A stretch of 64,000 bases of DNA from NCBI GenBank assembly GCA_942636505.2, contig CALOGB020000056.1, positions 682,001-746,000 on the forward strand, read 5' to 3'. The stretch is from an uncultured bacterium (GTDB lineage: Bacteria; Pseudomonadota; Alphaproteobacteria; Sphingomonadales; Sphingomonadaceae). A program made the position numbers and the translations under genes. Position 1 is the first letter of the stretch, and every line of letters starts with the position of its first letter. Positions 27,385-36,485 of the stretch are shown here, piece after piece. The notes under the pieces were generated by a model. The model did no database searches and was not told where the DNA came from. It saw only the letters and a list, made by a program, of their open reading frames with translations.

Positions 27385-27870
27385 ATGGGGGCGGCGGCGA
27401 TGTGGCGGTATCTGGCGGGTGGGGCGGCGGTGATCGCATTGATCGCTGCGGGGTTCATGTTTTTTAGCGGGAAGGCGCGGCCGGGTCCGCTACTACCGCC
27501 GCAACCCGTGACACAGGTTGGCAGCGGAGCGGTCGCATCGGATCCACTACCCGATGCCGCGCCCGAGGCGACCGACAGGACTCGCGAGCAGAAGCGGTTT
27601 GATCGCTACGACAAGGACCGCGATGCCAAGATCACGCGCGAGGAATATCTGGTCCAGCGGCGCAAGGCCTACGCGCGGCTGGACGTGGACGGCGACGGCA
27701 AGCTGTCGTTCGACGAATGGGCGGTGAAGGCGACGACCAAGTTCGCCGACGCCGACCGCGACAAATCCGGCGCGATGACCGCCCCGGAATTTGCCACGAC
27801 CGCGGTCAAGCGGAAGGGGCCAGCTCGGATGAATTGTCCGCCGGCTCAGACTGTTGCCGAGGAGAGTTAA
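27385..27870 (+). CDS. Membrane-anchored EF-hand protein
   Basis: A 161-residue protein with one N-terminal membrane segment or uncleaved signal ([19 protein letters not shown]) and a proline-rich linker. Three EF-hand-like loops follow at about residues 73-135: [24 protein letters not shown] and [14 protein letters not shown]. The second is a canonical 12-residue calcium loop; the others are close. The mature domain should be periplasmic and is presumably a calcium sensor or buffer. Its last 65 bases overlap the end of trmFO on the other strand. A start at the second methionine (MWRYL) is possible. Confidence 0.83.
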   Translation: MGAAAMWRYLAGGAAVIALIAAGFMFFSGKARPGPLLPPQPVTQVGSGAVASDPLPDAAPEATDRTREQKRFDRYDKDRDAKITREEYLVQRRKAYARLDVDGDGKLSFDEWAVKATTKFADADRDKSGAMTAPEFATTAVKRKGPARMNCPPAQTVAEES

Positions 27871-29173
27871 GCCACTCTGCGAGCGCCGCACGGCCCCGAT
27901 CGGTATACATCCGCTTGCGATCCGCCTTCTTGGTGCGGCCCGTGATCGGCGGGAACAGGCCGAAGTTCACGTTCATCGGCTGATACGTCTCGACCTCGGC
28001 GCCACCGGTGATGTGGCCGAGCAGCGCGCCGAGCGCAGTCGCGTAGGGCGGGGGCGTCAACGTCTTGCCCGTGAGTTCGGCCGCCGCGAACAGCCCGGCG
28101 AGCATCCCGATCCCGCAGCTCTCGATATATCCTTCGCACCCGGTGATCTGGCCTGCGAAACGAATGTTCGGGCGCGACTTCAACCGCAGCGTCTCGTCGA
28201 GCAATTCCGGCGAGCGGATGAAGGTGTTGCGATGCAGTCCGCCCAGCCGCGCGAACTCGGCGTTCTCGAGACCGGGGATCGTGCGGAACAAGCGGACCTG
28301 GTCCGCATGCTTCATCTTGGTCTGGAAGCCGACGATGTTCCACAGCGTGCCCTGCGCATTGTCCTGGCGAAGCTGGACGACCGCGTGCGGCCAGCGCCCG
28401 GTCTTCGGATTGTCGAGCCCAACCGGCTTCATCGGCCCATAGCGCAGTGTATCGACGCCCCGCTCCGCCATCACCTCGATCGGCATGCAGCCGTCGAAAT
28501 ACGGCGTGTCCTTCTCCCATTCCTTGAACGGGGTCTTCTCGCCATCGATCAGGCCCTGGTGGAAGGCCAGATACTGGTCCTTGTCCATCGGGCAGTTGAT
28601 GTAATCCTTGCCCTCGCCCTTGTCCCAGCGCGACGCGAACCACGCGGTGTCCATGTCGATCGAATCGCGGTGGACGATCGGCGCGAGCGCGTCGAAGAAG
28701 GCGAGCGCCTCGCGGCCGGTCTCGGCGCCGATCCCCGCGGCGAGCGAGGAGGCGGTGAGCGGACCGGTAGCGATGATCGTCGGGCCGTCCGGCAGTGCGT
28801 CGATCCGTTCGCGGACAAGTGTGATGTTCGGATGCTGGTCGATCGCCTCCGTCACGCTGGCCGAGAAATTGTCGCGGTCGACGGCGAGCGCCGAGCCGGC
28901 GGGAACGCGGTGGATGTCCGCCTGGCGCATGATTAGCGAGCCGAGCGTACGGAGTTCTTGGTGGAGCAGCCCGACCGCGTTGGCTTCGGCATCGTCCGAC
29001 CGAAAACTGTTCGAACAGACGAGCTCGGCGAGGCCGTCGGTCTGGTGCGCAGGCGTCTCTTCACCGCTGCCGCGCATTTCGGACAGGCGCACCTTGAGGC
29101 CGGCTTCGGCTAGTTGCCAGGCGGCTTCGGAACCGGCGAGCCCGCCGCCGATGACATGAATATCGTGGGTCAT
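27806..29173 (-). CDS. trmFO: Methylenetetrahydrofolate--tRNA-(uracil-5-)-methyltransferase TrmFO
   Basis: A 455-residue FAD/folate enzyme forming 5-methyluridine at tRNA position 54. The N-terminal FAD site is [18 protein letters not shown], followed by [27 protein letters not shown], the [19 protein letters not shown] segment, VVQLRQDN and the C-terminal [16 protein letters not shown] and NVNFGLFPP. All are TrmFO hallmarks. The start ATG at 29173 precedes the FAD motif directly. The C-terminus continues past the family core by about 20 polar residues, which is the part overlapping the EF-hand gene. Confidence 0.95.
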   Translation of the reverse strand: MTHDIHVIGGGLAGSEAAWQLAEAGLKVRLSEMRGSGEETPAHQTDGLAELVCSNSFRSDDAEANAVGLLHQELRTLGSLIMRQADIHRVPAGSALAVDRDNFSASVTEAIDQHPNITLVRERIDALPDGPTIIATGPLTASSLAAGIGAETGREALAFFDALAPIVHRDSIDMDTAWFASRWDKGEGKDYINCPMDKDQYLAFHQGLIDGEKTPFKEWEKDTPYFDGCMPIEVMAERGVDTLRYGPMKPVGLDNPKTGRWPHAVVQLRQDNAQGTLWNIVGFQTKMKHADQVRLFRTIPGLENAEFARLGGLHRNTFIRSPELLDETLRLKSRPNIRFAGQITGCEGYIESCGIGMLAGLFAAAELTGKTLTPPPYATALGALLGHITGGAEVETYQPMNVNFGLFPPITGRTKKADRKRMYTDRGRAALAEWLNSPRQQSEPADNSSELAPSA

Positions 29174-29246
29174 TCCGGCCAGATAGCGCGGGACGCCTGT
29201 CCTGTCAGCGGTTGTCGTGTCGGCGGGGCAATCCCACTTCGCGTAC

Positions 29247-29690
29247 ATGACCAACCCCGCGAAGATTTTCACGATCGGCTACGAGGCCACGACGATGGCC
29301 GATTTCCTGGCGGCGCTGAAGGCGGCGGGGGTACAGCGCGTGATCGACGTCCGCGCCCTCCCGCTGTCGCGGCGGCCGGGGTTCTCGAAGACCTCGCTTG
29401 CTGCAGCGTTGCGCGAGGTCGAGATCGATTACGTGCACCTAAAAGCGCTCGGGACACCAAAGCGCGGACGCGATGCGGCGAAGAAGGGCGACGTTGCGAC
29501 GTTGACCGCGGTGTATGACGAGCAACTGGAGCTTCCCGAGGCACAGGCAGCGGCCGCTATCATGCTCGGGCTGGCGGCGGAGAAGCCGAGCGCGCTGCTC
29601 TGCTATGAGCGAGACCCGTGTCACTGCCACCGCACCTTGCTGTTGCAGGCAGTGGGCGAGGGGGCCGAGGTCGTGGATCTATTTACGTAA
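29247..29690 (+). CDS. DUF488-family protein
   Basis: A 147-residue protein with the family start [19 protein letters not shown], the [18 protein letters not shown] strand-turn, the [11 protein letters not shown] segment and the C-terminal [16 protein letters not shown], whose clustered Cys and His could bind a metal. DUF488 proteins are widespread and lack an agreed function. The ATG at 29247 is chosen over the upstream frame opening at 29217. It is divergent from trmFO across 73 bases. Confidence 0.85.
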   Translation: MTNPAKIFTIGYEATTMADFLAALKAAGVQRVIDVRALPLSRRPGFSKTSLAAALREVEIDYVHLKALGTPKRGRDAAKKGDVATLTAVYDEQLELPEAQAAAAIMLGLAAEKPSALLCYERDPCHCHRTLLLQAVGEGAEVVDLFT

Positions 29691-29730
29691 CGGGCTGACC
29701 CGCGTTCCGAGGCGAGGTCACGCAACCCAC

Positions 29731-29830
29731 CCCGTCACCTCGGGCTTGTTCCGGGGTCCACGGTTCCGCAAGATCAAACGCTGCAGAGAATGTGGAACCG
29801 TGGATGCCGGAACAAGCCCGGCATGACGGG
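29731..29830. repeat. Compound palindrome, CGGGCTTGTTCCGG type
   Basis: Left arm gtcacctcgggcttgttccgg, then ggtccacggttcc, and the inverse on the right (ggaaccgtggatgccggaacaagcccggcatgac). It lies between DUF488 and the SulP gene in a 338-base gap; the rest of that gap holds the poly-G run below and possible promoter DNA. Confidence 0.8.
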
Positions 29831-29839
29831 GGGGGGGGG
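29828..29839. repeat. Homopolymer run of 12 G
   Basis: Twelve consecutive G follow directly on the palindrome and precede a cgcgaagcgcg hairpin. Runs this long are rare in intergenic DNA and prone to slippage; it lies about 190 bases upstream of the SulP start. Confidence 0.9.
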
Positions 29840-30028
29840 CGCGAAGCGCGTCCACCGACCATGTTGCCTTGCAGCACTCTTCCAGCTAACCACGCCCCAT
29901 TCGCCCTGGACCCGGTGCAATTCCGGGTGGCTATTCCGGCCGCCGATCCGCCGGACAACGCACCGACGCCTCAGAAACGAACCGCCCGCGCGACCGCCGC
30001 GGTTCTAGCGTCCTATGCGGATACATTC

Positions 30029-31495
30029 ATGACATCACTTTCTCGTTACCGGGCTGAATGGTTCAGCGGCCCGACAGCTGCGCGCCGTGACGTTCTCGCC
30101 GGCATGGTCGGCACCTTCGCGCTGATCCCCGAGGTCATCGCCTTCTCGTTCGTCGCTGGCATCGATCCCGAAGTCGGCCTGTTCGCCTCGTTCGTGATCG
30201 GCATCGTCATCGCCTGCGCCGGCGGACGCCCCGCGATGATCTCCGGCGCTGCAGGCTCCGTCGCGCTGGTCGCTGCCGCGCTCGTCCACGCGCACGGCCT
30301 GCACTATCTGCTCGTCGCGACGATGCTCGCGGGCGTGCTGCAGATCGCGTTCGGGCTCACCAAGCTCGACATCTTGATGCGGTTCGTCTCAAAGTCGGTC
30401 CATGCCGGGTTCGTCAACGCGCTCGCGATCCTGATCTTCTCGGCGCAGGTGCCGCAGATGGTCGGCGTCAGCTGGCAGGCCTATGCGATGATCGCTGGCG
30501 GACTCGCGATCATCTATCTGGTGCCGCGGATTTCCAGTGCGATCCCGTCGCCGTTGATCTGCATCGTTGTCCTCACCGCGATCGCGATGTGGTTCCCGAT
30601 GCCGCTGAAGACAGTCGGCGATCTCGGTCGCCTGCCGGATTCGCTGCCGTCGTTCGGGCTGCCGGACGTGCCCCTCACCTGGGACACGCTGAGGATCGTC
30701 GCGCCCTATGCCTTCGCGATGGCCGCGGTCGGCCTGCTCGAATCGATGATGACGGCCAGCGTCGTTGACGAACTCACCGAAACGACCAGCTCGAAAGCGC
30801 GCGAATGCACCGGGCTCGGCCTCGCCAACATCGCGGCGGGCGCGTTCGGCGGCATTGCCGGGTGCGGGATGATCGGCCAGACCGTCGGCAACGTCCGCTA
30901 CGGCGGCACCGGGCGGCTCTCGACGATGGTCGCAGGCGTGTTCCTGCTGATCGTCATGGTCCCGCTGCGGCCATGGGTCGCGCAGGTGCCGGTCGCGGCG
31001 CTGGTCGCGATCATGATCATGGTGTCGATCAGCACCTTCTCCTGGGGCTCGCTCCGCGACCTCGCGCGGCACCCGAAGGTGTCGAGCGTGGTGATGGTCG
31101 CGACCGTCGTCGTCACCGTCGCGACGCACGATCTGTCGCTCGGCGTCGGTGTCGGTGTGCTGCTCAGCGGCGTGTTCTTCGCGTGGAAGGTTACGCGGCT
31201 GATGGACGTCACGGTCGAGCACGACACGGCCAGCGACACGCGTATCTACCGTGTCGGCGGGCAGGTGTTCTTCGCCAGTGCCGACATCTTCGCGGATCGC
31301 TTCGATCTTCGCGAGACCGCGCGGGCAGTGCGGATCGACCTGACGAGTGCGCATCTTTGGGATGTCACCGCCGTCGGTGCTCTGGAAGACGTGGTGGCCA
31401 AACTGCGGCGCCACGGCACGACCGTCGAAGTCGTCGGGCTGAACACGGCGAGCGAGACGCTGGTCGATCGCCACGCGCCCCTGCTGCTCGACTAA
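30029..31495 (+). CDS. SulP/SLC26-family anion transporter with STAS domain
   Basis: A 488-residue membrane protein. It starts YRAEWFSGPTAARRDVLAG, the typical SulP entry helix, then ALIPEVIAFSFVAGIDPEVG, GGRPAMISGAAGSVALV, a series of about ten further membrane segments, and LGLANIAAGAFGGIAGCGMIGQT. The C-terminal STAS domain is about residues 395-488 (VRIDLTSAHLWDVTAVGALEDV). The substrate could be sulphate, bicarbonate or a dicarboxylate. The frame is open upstream to 29792 through the repeat and G run, but the ATG at 30029 gives the family N-terminus. Confidence 0.92.
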   Translation: MTSLSRYRAEWFSGPTAARRDVLAGMVGTFALIPEVIAFSFVAGIDPEVGLFASFVIGIVIACAGGRPAMISGAAGSVALVAAALVHAHGLHYLLVATMLAGVLQIAFGLTKLDILMRFVSKSVHAGFVNALAILIFSAQVPQMVGVSWQAYAMIAGGLAIIYLVPRISSAIPSPLICIVVLTAIAMWFPMPLKTVGDLGRLPDSLPSFGLPDVPLTWDTLRIVAPYAFAMAAVGLLESMMTASVVDELTETTSSKARECTGLGLANIAAGAFGGIAGCGMIGQTVGNVRYGGTGRLSTMVAGVFLLIVMVPLRPWVAQVPVAALVAIMIMVSISTFSWGSLRDLARHPKVSSVVMVATVVVTVATHDLSLGVGVGVLLSGVFFAWKVTRLMDVTVEHDTASDTRIYRVGGQVFFASADIFADRFDLRETARAVRIDLTSAHLWDVTAVGALEDVVAKLRRHGTTVEVVGLNTASETLVDRHAPLLLD

Positions 31496-31513
31496 CGTCT
31501 GGCAGATACAAAA

Positions 31514-31543
31514 TTGGCAGCGCTACCGAAGTAGCGCTGCCAA
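31514..31543. terminator. Bidirectional hairpin terminator between SulP and the lipoprotein gene
   Basis: A perfect 13-base-pair stem, ttggcagcgctac with its complement gtagcgctgccaa, closed by a four-base CGAA loop. It sits midway between two convergent gene ends, but the following T-run is short. Confidence 0.8.
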
Positions 31544-31567
31544 ATCTATGTTGTAGAACGGTTTTGC

Positions 31568-31912
31568 TTACTGTTGAGGAACGGTGTCGTTCTCGACCGG
31601 AGCTTCGTCGCGCGTCACGCGTGCCGTCATACCCGTCGCATCGGCATCGTCGCGCATCTGCTCGTCGGGCGCGACCGGCGGTTCGCGTTCCGGCTCGACC
31701 GCGTTCACCGTCGGGGGATTCTCGACCGGTGCAGTCTCGACCGGCGCCGGAGCAGGCGTCGGCGCGGCTTCGGACTCGGTCACGCCGGTATCTTCGACCA
31801 TGTTGGTATCTGTCGGTGGCTGCTCGGGCTCGGAACGCGAGCAGCCTGCCATCGCCATAGCGGCGAGCAGGCCACCGGCAATGGCGGTACGCGTGCGGTT
31901 GGAAATCGTCAT
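31568..31912 (-). CDS. Small proline/glutamate-rich lipoprotein, function unknown
   Basis: A 114-residue protein with a lipoprotein signal (AIAGGLLAAMAMAGCSRSEPE, lipobox AMAGC), so mature at Cys about residue 24. The remainder is low-complexity, dominated by Pro, Glu, Ala and Thr (PAPAPVETAPVENPP), and probably disordered. No domain is recognisable. It ends 24 bases from the SulP terminator and starts 11 bases downstream of the L,D-transpeptidase stop on the same strand. It is therefore probably made with that cell-wall enzyme. Confidence 0.75.
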   Translation of the reverse strand: MTISNRTRTAIAGGLLAAMAMAGCSRSEPEQPPTDTNMVEDTGVTESEAAPTPAPAPVETAPVENPPTVNAVEPEREPPVAPDEQMRDDADATGMTARVTRDEAPVENDTVPQQ

Positions 31913-31923
31913 GTCTGATCCTC

Positions 31924-33414
31924 TCAACGAGCGGCGATCGTCTGGCGAGCGGTGCGCGCCTCGATCTTGGAAGCGAGGGTGCCGTCCCAGTTATAGGGGT
32001 CGGCGCGGAAGTTCATCTGGCCGTTGCCGCTGGCAAACGCGGTCCAATACAGCAGATACACCGACACCGGCTTTACCAAACGAGCACGGACCGTGTCGCC
32101 CTTGGCGACCGCAGCATCAACCATCTCGGGCGTCCACGACGGATCGCCCTTGAGCAGCAGGTCTGCGAGTTCCGCAGGCTTTTCAAGGCGAACGCAGCCA
32201 TGGCTCGCAAGCCGGCTGAAGCTCGCGAACTTCGCACGGCTTGGCGTATCATGGAGATAGACCGAATAGTCGTTGGCGAAATCGAACTTGAACCGGCCCA
32301 GCGCACTCTGGTCGCCAGCCTGTTGCTGCAGCCGCGTGCCGTCGATCACCTTGATGCCGTTGCGCTTGAAATAGCCCGGGTTGGCGCGCTCCTTGGGCCA
32401 AAGCTCCTTGGTCGCGATCGACGTCGGCACGTTCCACGGCGGGTTGATCACAATGCTGTGGATCGTCGAGGAGAGCATCGGCGTCTCGTCGCCCGGTCGC
32501 CCCGTCACCGCGCGCATCGACTGCACGGGGGTATCGCCATCGAACACGGTCAGCACGGCCGCGGCGATGTTCACCTGGATACGATCGCGTGGCAGATCCT
32601 GCGGCAGCCAGCGCCAGCGCTCCATGTTCGCCATGATCTGACGCACCCGGTCGCCGGCGGAGACATTGAGCGCGGCGAGAGTCTGTGTCGAGACGATCCC
32701 GCTGGGGTTGAGGCCATAGCGACGCTGCGCGCGGCGTACCGCTTCCACCAGCGGCGCGTCGAAACGGTCGCCGCTGGTCGCGACGTCCTTGTCCTCCGCC
32801 GCGAGACGCTTGCGTAGCGCGATGACACGAGGACCGGTCGCGCCGATCGTGAAATCGGGACCGGAGGCCAGCGGTGCCCAGCCGCCCGCAGACGCAATCG
32901 ACCGATAGTTCTGGAGACCCTTCCGCAGGCCGTCATAGCCCGCATAAGGCGGTGGCAGCGATGCGAACCATGCCGCGATCCGGTCTAGCCGCACGGCATC
33001 GGCAAAAGCAGGCGTCGGATCATACGCCGGTGGACGCAGGCCCCAATCCCGCTGGAAGTCGGCTTCGCTCAGCCGCCCGGCATGCACCGCGCGCGCATGA
33101 TCGAGGGCGGCGCGGACGAGTTCGTCCTTGCTCGGCGCGGTAGTCGACGCGGTTGCGGCCGACTTCAGGCCCTGCGCGACGATGTCGCCATTGAGCAGTC
33201 TGTCGAGCAAGGCGGCCTGCACGTCGCTCAACGGCGGCACGGTGATCACCGGCGGCGCGAGCGTCGGCGTCGGCATTGCAGCGGGCGTGGTCGGAACGAC
33301 CGGCGGCGGCGTAACCTGCGCGAACGACGCGGTTGCCATCAATAGCGGTGTTGCCGCGAGCACCGACCGGATCACGCCAGTCTTCATCCGTCCATCATCG
33401 AAACCGCGAGCCAT
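31924..33414 (-). CDS. L,D-transpeptidase of the YcbB (LdtD) type
   Basis: A 496-residue periplasmic enzyme that cross-links peptidoglycan through diaminopimelate. It has a signal peptide (SVLAATPLLMATASFAQ), a proline-rich linker and a scaffold domain around residues 95-200. A PG-binding helix pair comes next (GLNPSGIVSTQTLAALNVS), then MANMERWRWLPQDLPRDRI and the YkuD catalytic domain ending SHGCVRLEKPAELAD with catalytic Cys and His. Start ATG 33414 has an AGGA site; ATG 33387 is an alternative nearer the signal. Confidence 0.9.
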   Translation of the reverse strand: MARGFDDGRMKTGVIRSVLAATPLLMATASFAQVTPPPVVPTTPAAMPTPTLAPPVITVPPLSDVQAALLDRLLNGDIVAQGLKSAATASTTAPSKDELVRAALDHARAVHAGRLSEADFQRDWGLRPPAYDPTPAFADAVRLDRIAAWFASLPPPYAGYDGLRKGLQNYRSIASAGGWAPLASGPDFTIGATGPRVIALRKRLAAEDKDVATSGDRFDAPLVEAVRRAQRRYGLNPSGIVSTQTLAALNVSAGDRVRQIMANMERWRWLPQDLPRDRIQVNIAAAVLTVFDGDTPVQSMRAVTGRPGDETPMLSSTIHSIVINPPWNVPTSIATKELWPKERANPGYFKRNGIKVIDGTRLQQQAGDQSALGRFKFDFANDYSVYLHDTPSRAKFASFSRLASHGCVRLEKPAELADLLLKGDPSWTPEMVDAAVAKGDTVRARLVKPVSVYLLYWTAFASGNGQMNFRADPYNWDGTLASKIEARTARQTIAAR

Positions 33415-33515
33415 AATCGTCCTGTCTTGTATCTGGTCGATGCTTTCGCACGACGTAGCTCTCCCTTAGCTGAACCGGACTCGCTAAGCATCGCCAATCG
33501 GGCAAAATTAACGGT

Positions 33516-34331
33516 TCAGGCCAGGGGAGCGGATTTTTCCTGCCGGGCCAGCACTTCATAGGCCATCACCGCGGTCGCGACGGCGGCATTGAGGCTGTCT
33601 GCCTTGCCGAGCATCGGGATCTTGACCAGCACGTCGCACGCCTCGGCCATCTCGGGCGGCATGCCCTGCGCTTCGTTGCCCGTGAGCAGGAAGGTCGGGC
33701 CGGTATAGGTCGCTGCCCGGTAATCGGTGTCGGTGTCCAGGCTGAGACCGACGAGCTGCCCGGGGCCGTTGCGCAACCAGGTGTGGAACGCCTCCCACTC
33801 CGTCTTCACGACAGGGATCGTGAACAGTGCGCCCATGCTGGCTCGGACTGCCTCGACCGAGAACGGGTCGACTGACTCGCCGATAAGAATAAGTCCGCCC
33901 GCGCCGACCGCATCGCCGGTGCGCAGGATCGTGCCGAGATTACCCGGATCGCGCAGCCGCTCGGCGACCAGCCAGATGCCCGACGTGGTGCGATCAAGGT
34001 CTTCGAGCGTCGCGTCGAACTCATCGAACACGCCGACGACCGCCTGCGGGTTGTCCTTGCCGGACAGCTTCGAGAGAATATCGGGCGTGGTCTGGATCGA
34101 ATCACCGCCGGCATCCTCGACGTCCATCGACAGCGCGTGGACAAGCGGATGGTTCGCGCTGGCCGCCGCGTAGAACAAAGTACGCGGCAGGCATCCGGTC
34201 TCGCGCGCCTCGGTGAGGATGCGCAAGCCCTCGGCGAGGAACTGCTTGGCCGCACGCCGATGCCGCTTGTCGCGCAGGTCGCGGACGTACTTGATCAGCG
34301 GGTTCGAAAAGGCGGTTATCTCGCGGGGCAT
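33516..34331 (-). CDS. SpoU/TrmH-family RNA 2'-O-methyltransferase
   Basis: A 271-residue SPOUT methyltransferase. The N-terminal substrate-binding domain has ITAFSNPLIKYVRDLRDKRHRR and FLAEGLRILTEA. The C-terminal knot shows the three family motifs: VAERLRDPGNLGTILRTGDA (motif 1, with the catalytic Arg), TFLLTGNEAQGMPPEM (motif 2) and VKIPMLGKADSLNAAVA (motif 3). It resembles RlmB/TsnR-type rRNA enzymes, but the target nucleotide cannot be set by sequence. It follows the HPr gene after a repeat element, on the same strand. Confidence 0.92.
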   Translation of the reverse strand: MPREITAFSNPLIKYVRDLRDKRHRRAAKQFLAEGLRILTEARETGCLPRTLFYAAASANHPLVHALSMDVEDAGGDSIQTTPDILSKLSGKDNPQAVVGVFDEFDATLEDLDRTTSGIWLVAERLRDPGNLGTILRTGDAVGAGGLILIGESVDPFSVEAVRASMGALFTIPVVKTEWEAFHTWLRNGPGQLVGLSLDTDTDYRAATYTGPTFLLTGNEAQGMPPEMAEACDVLVKIPMLGKADSLNAAVATAVMAYEVLARQEKSAPLA

Positions 34332-34336
34332 CTAGC

Positions 34337-34430
34337 GCCCCTTCCGCTTGCGGGAGGGGTTGGGGGAGGGGTTTGTAAACACGCCGTCGCTCATGCCCTC
34401 CCCCGACCCCTCCCGCAAGCGGAAGGGGAG
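34337..34430. repeat. Compound palindrome, family D
   Basis: Arms gccccttccgcttgcggg and cccgcaagcggaaggggag, with ggggttggggga and its complement inside, invert around a short centre. It fills the 107-base gap between the HPr gene and the RNA methyltransferase gene. Confidence 0.82.
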
Positions 34431-34438
34431 TAAGACGG

Positions 34439-34714
34439 TCAATCCTCGCCGAACTTTGCCTCGACCAGTTCGGCGAGCGCCGCGACGGTATGCTCCGCAC
34501 CGTCGCCGGTCGCGCTGATCGTGATCGCGTCGCCCATCGCCGCGCCGAGCATCATGAGCCCCATGATCGAGGTGCCGGTGACGTGATCCAACCCATCCTT
34601 GGTCACGCTGACCTCGACCGGATGCGACGACGCAAGAGTCACGAACTTCGCACTCGCCCGTGCGTGGAGCCCGCGGCGGTTGGTGATCTGGACCGTGCGC
34701 GAAACCTCGCTCAC
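34439..34714 (-). CDS. HPr-type phosphocarrier protein
   Basis: A 91-residue protein with the phosphorylated histidine in NRRGLHARASAKFV (near residue 17) and the regulatory serine in TGTSIMGLMMLGAA (near 48), the site of HPr kinase. Both phospho-sites being present fits its neighbour HprK. HPr passes phosphate from enzyme I to EIIA. No sugar permease is encoded nearby, so this is a regulatory PTS. It starts with GTG inside the EIIA stop (GTGA). Confidence 0.95.
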   Translation of the reverse strand: MSEVSRTVQITNRRGLHARASAKFVTLASSHPVEVSVTKDGLDHVTGTSIMGLMMLGAAMGDAITISATGDGAEHTVAALAELVEAKFGED

Positions 34715-35118
34715 GCTGCAGCCTCGCCAAGGACCTCGGACGCTACCGAAATGTATTTGCGCCCAGCCTCACGCGCGGCCGCAACCGCCGCAACGACGGT
34801 CATCGATTTCCGCGCCGAGCCAAGCCGGATCAGCATCGGCAGGTTCATCCCCGCGATCACCTCGATCCGGCCGCGCTCCATCAGCGAGATGGCGAGATTG
34901 GACGGCGTACCGCCGAACAGGTCGGTCAGCACGATTACGCCGCGCCCGACATCGACCGCCTGGATCGCGGCGGCGATATCCGCGCGGCGCTCCTCCATGT
35001 CGTCGTCGGGACCGATCGCGATCGGCGCGACGCGCTCCTGCGGGCCGACGACGTGGATCATCGCGCGAACGAATTCTTCGGCCAGTCGACCGTGCGTTAC
35101 CAGAACAAGGCCGATCAT
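34711..35118 (-). CDS. PTS EIIA component, mannose (EIIA-Man) type
   Basis: A 135-residue single-domain EIIA. The phospho-histidine is in IGLVLVTHGRLAEEF (residue 9), with the family motifs GVIVLTDLFGGTPSNLA and VIAGMNLPMLIRL. In alphaproteobacteria this type works with HPr, EI-Ntr and HprK as a regulatory cascade rather than in uptake. It is coupled to HPr by a 4-base overlap and lies 15 bases behind rapZ, so it belongs to the same transcript. Confidence 0.93.
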   Translation of the reverse strand: MIGLVLVTHGRLAEEFVRAMIHVVGPQERVAPIAIGPDDDMEERRADIAAAIQAVDVGRGVIVLTDLFGGTPSNLAISLMERGRIEVIAGMNLPMLIRLGSARKSMTVVAAVAAAREAGRKYISVASEVLGEAAA

Positions 35119-35133
35119 GTCAGCGTTTCATAC

Positions 35134-36048
35134 TCATAAGACGACCGGTGATCCTTCGAGCGCATCTTGTGGAGCGGCCCCCAGGTCGCGATGTGCGATA
35201 CTGGGCGAAAATCCCGCGTCGCGCAACCGTCGCGCCACCCGATCGGCGACGTGGACCGACCGGTGTCTCCCTCCGGTACACCCGAACGCGACGGTGACAT
35301 ACGACTTGCCTTCCGCCCGGTAGCGCGGGAGCAGGAGCATCAGCAGCTCCTCGATCCGACTCACTGCGGCTTCGTAGGCGGGGTCGTCCATGATGTAGGC
35401 GGACACGTCGGCGTCGAGTCCTGTGCCGGGACGCAGCTCCGGGTCCCAGTGCGGATTGCGGAGGAAGCGCATGTCGAACACCAGGTCAGCGTTGCGGGGC
35501 AGGCCGCGGGCGAAACCGAACGAGCGGATCGACAGCGTCGGCGCGCCGAGTTCCCCGCCCGCAAAGCTCGCCCGGATCTGTTGCGCGAGTTCGTTGGCGG
35601 CCATGTCGGTCGTATCGATCAGGCGGTTCGCCCAGTCGCGAAGTGGCGCGAGCAGCTCGCGTTCGCGGCTGATCCCGTCGTTTGCGGGACGGTCCAGCGC
35701 GAGCGGGTGGCGACGGCGGGTCTCGGAGTAGCGCCGTTCGAGTTCGGCGCCCGAGCAGTCGAGGAACAGCATCCCGATCTCGAGCCCATGCCGGTCGTGC
35801 AGGTCACGGATGCGGCTGACGATCCGCTCGGGATCGAAGTCGCGCGTGCGGGCGCCGATGCCGATCGCGAGCGGCTGCGAGTCGTTGGTCGATCCTTCGG
35901 GGAGCGGTGCGTCGAGCAGACGGTCGAGCAGCAACAGCGGGAGGTTGTCGACCACTTCCCAGCCGAGATCCTCCAGCGTCTTGAGGACGGTCGACTTGCC
36001 CGCCCCGGACATGCCGGTGACGAGCAGGATGTCCTTGGGACGCGTCAT
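35134..36048 (-). CDS. rapZ: RapZ-family RNase adapter / nucleotide-binding protein
   Basis: A 304-residue protein with an N-terminal P-loop (LVTGMSGAGKSTVLKTLEDLG), the YETRRRHPL family segment, and the C-terminal domain with SFGFARGLPRNADLVFDMRF, YVTVAFGCTGGRHRSV and the late VADRVARRL. In enterobacteria RapZ controls GlmS by steering RNase E to GlmZ; the RNA partners in alphaproteobacteria are unknown. It overlaps hprK by 4 bases (ATGA). Confidence 0.93.
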   Translation of the reverse strand: MTRPKDILLVTGMSGAGKSTVLKTLEDLGWEVVDNLPLLLLDRLLDAPLPEGSTNDSQPLAIGIGARTRDFDPERIVSRIRDLHDRHGLEIGMLFLDCSGAELERRYSETRRRHPLALDRPANDGISRERELLAPLRDWANRLIDTTDMAANELAQQIRASFAGGELGAPTLSIRSFGFARGLPRNADLVFDMRFLRNPHWDPELRPGTGLDADVSAYIMDDPAYEAAVSRIEELLMLLLPRYRAEGKSYVTVAFGCTGGRHRSVHVADRVARRLRDAGFSPSIAHRDLGAAPQDALEGSPVVL

Positions 36049-36476
36049 TCTATGGGCTCCGGATTGCGCAATGCGAGTTCGACCTTGATCGGTGCGGAGC
36101 CTTCGAAGGGATCGATCGCGACCTCGCGGACGTCGACTCCGGCGATGTTACGGACGCGGCGTTCGGGCATCCGTTCGATCGCGCCACCGAGGCGGACGAG
36201 CATGGCGACCGGTACGTCCTCTACATAAGGCATGGCAAGGATGCCGATCCCGCGGACTTCGATCCGTCCTGCGATCGTCATCGGTGCACGCGCGAGCAAG
36301 GTTGCGCCCGCGCGCACCACGAGCGTCTGGTCGTCACTGACGAGGATCGCGCCACGATCGATCAGGCGCAGCGCGAGGTCGGACTTGCCCGATCCCGATG
36401 CACCCTCGATCAACACGGCCATGCCGTCGATGGCGACCGTGGTGGCGTGGAGCCTGTCGGAGGAGGGGACGACCAC
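36045..36476 (-). CDS. hprK: HPr kinase/phosphorylase, short alphaproteobacterial form
   Basis: A 143-residue protein, less than half the length of Gram-positive HprK (about 310) because the N-terminal domain is missing. The kinase core is present: VLIEGASGSGKSDLALRL (Walker A), AILVSDDQTLVVR and the signature region RIEVRGIGILAMPYV. This short form is normal in alphaproteobacteria. It should phosphorylate Ser of the HPr encoded downstream. The start is GTG, and the gene lies 9 bases after chvG. Confidence 0.93.
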   Translation of the reverse strand: MVVPSSDRLHATTVAIDGMAVLIEGASGSGKSDLALRLIDRGAILVSDDQTLVVRAGATLLARAPMTIAGRIEVRGIGILAMPYVEDVPVAMLVRLGGAIERMPERRVRNIAGVDVREVAIDPFEGSAPIKVELALRNPEPIE

Positions 36477-36485
36477 GCGGCGTCC

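Noticed and set aside
36045..36476. HprK as a truncated pseudogene
   Set aside because: The short form without the N-terminal domain is normal in alphaproteobacteria and all kinase motifs are present.
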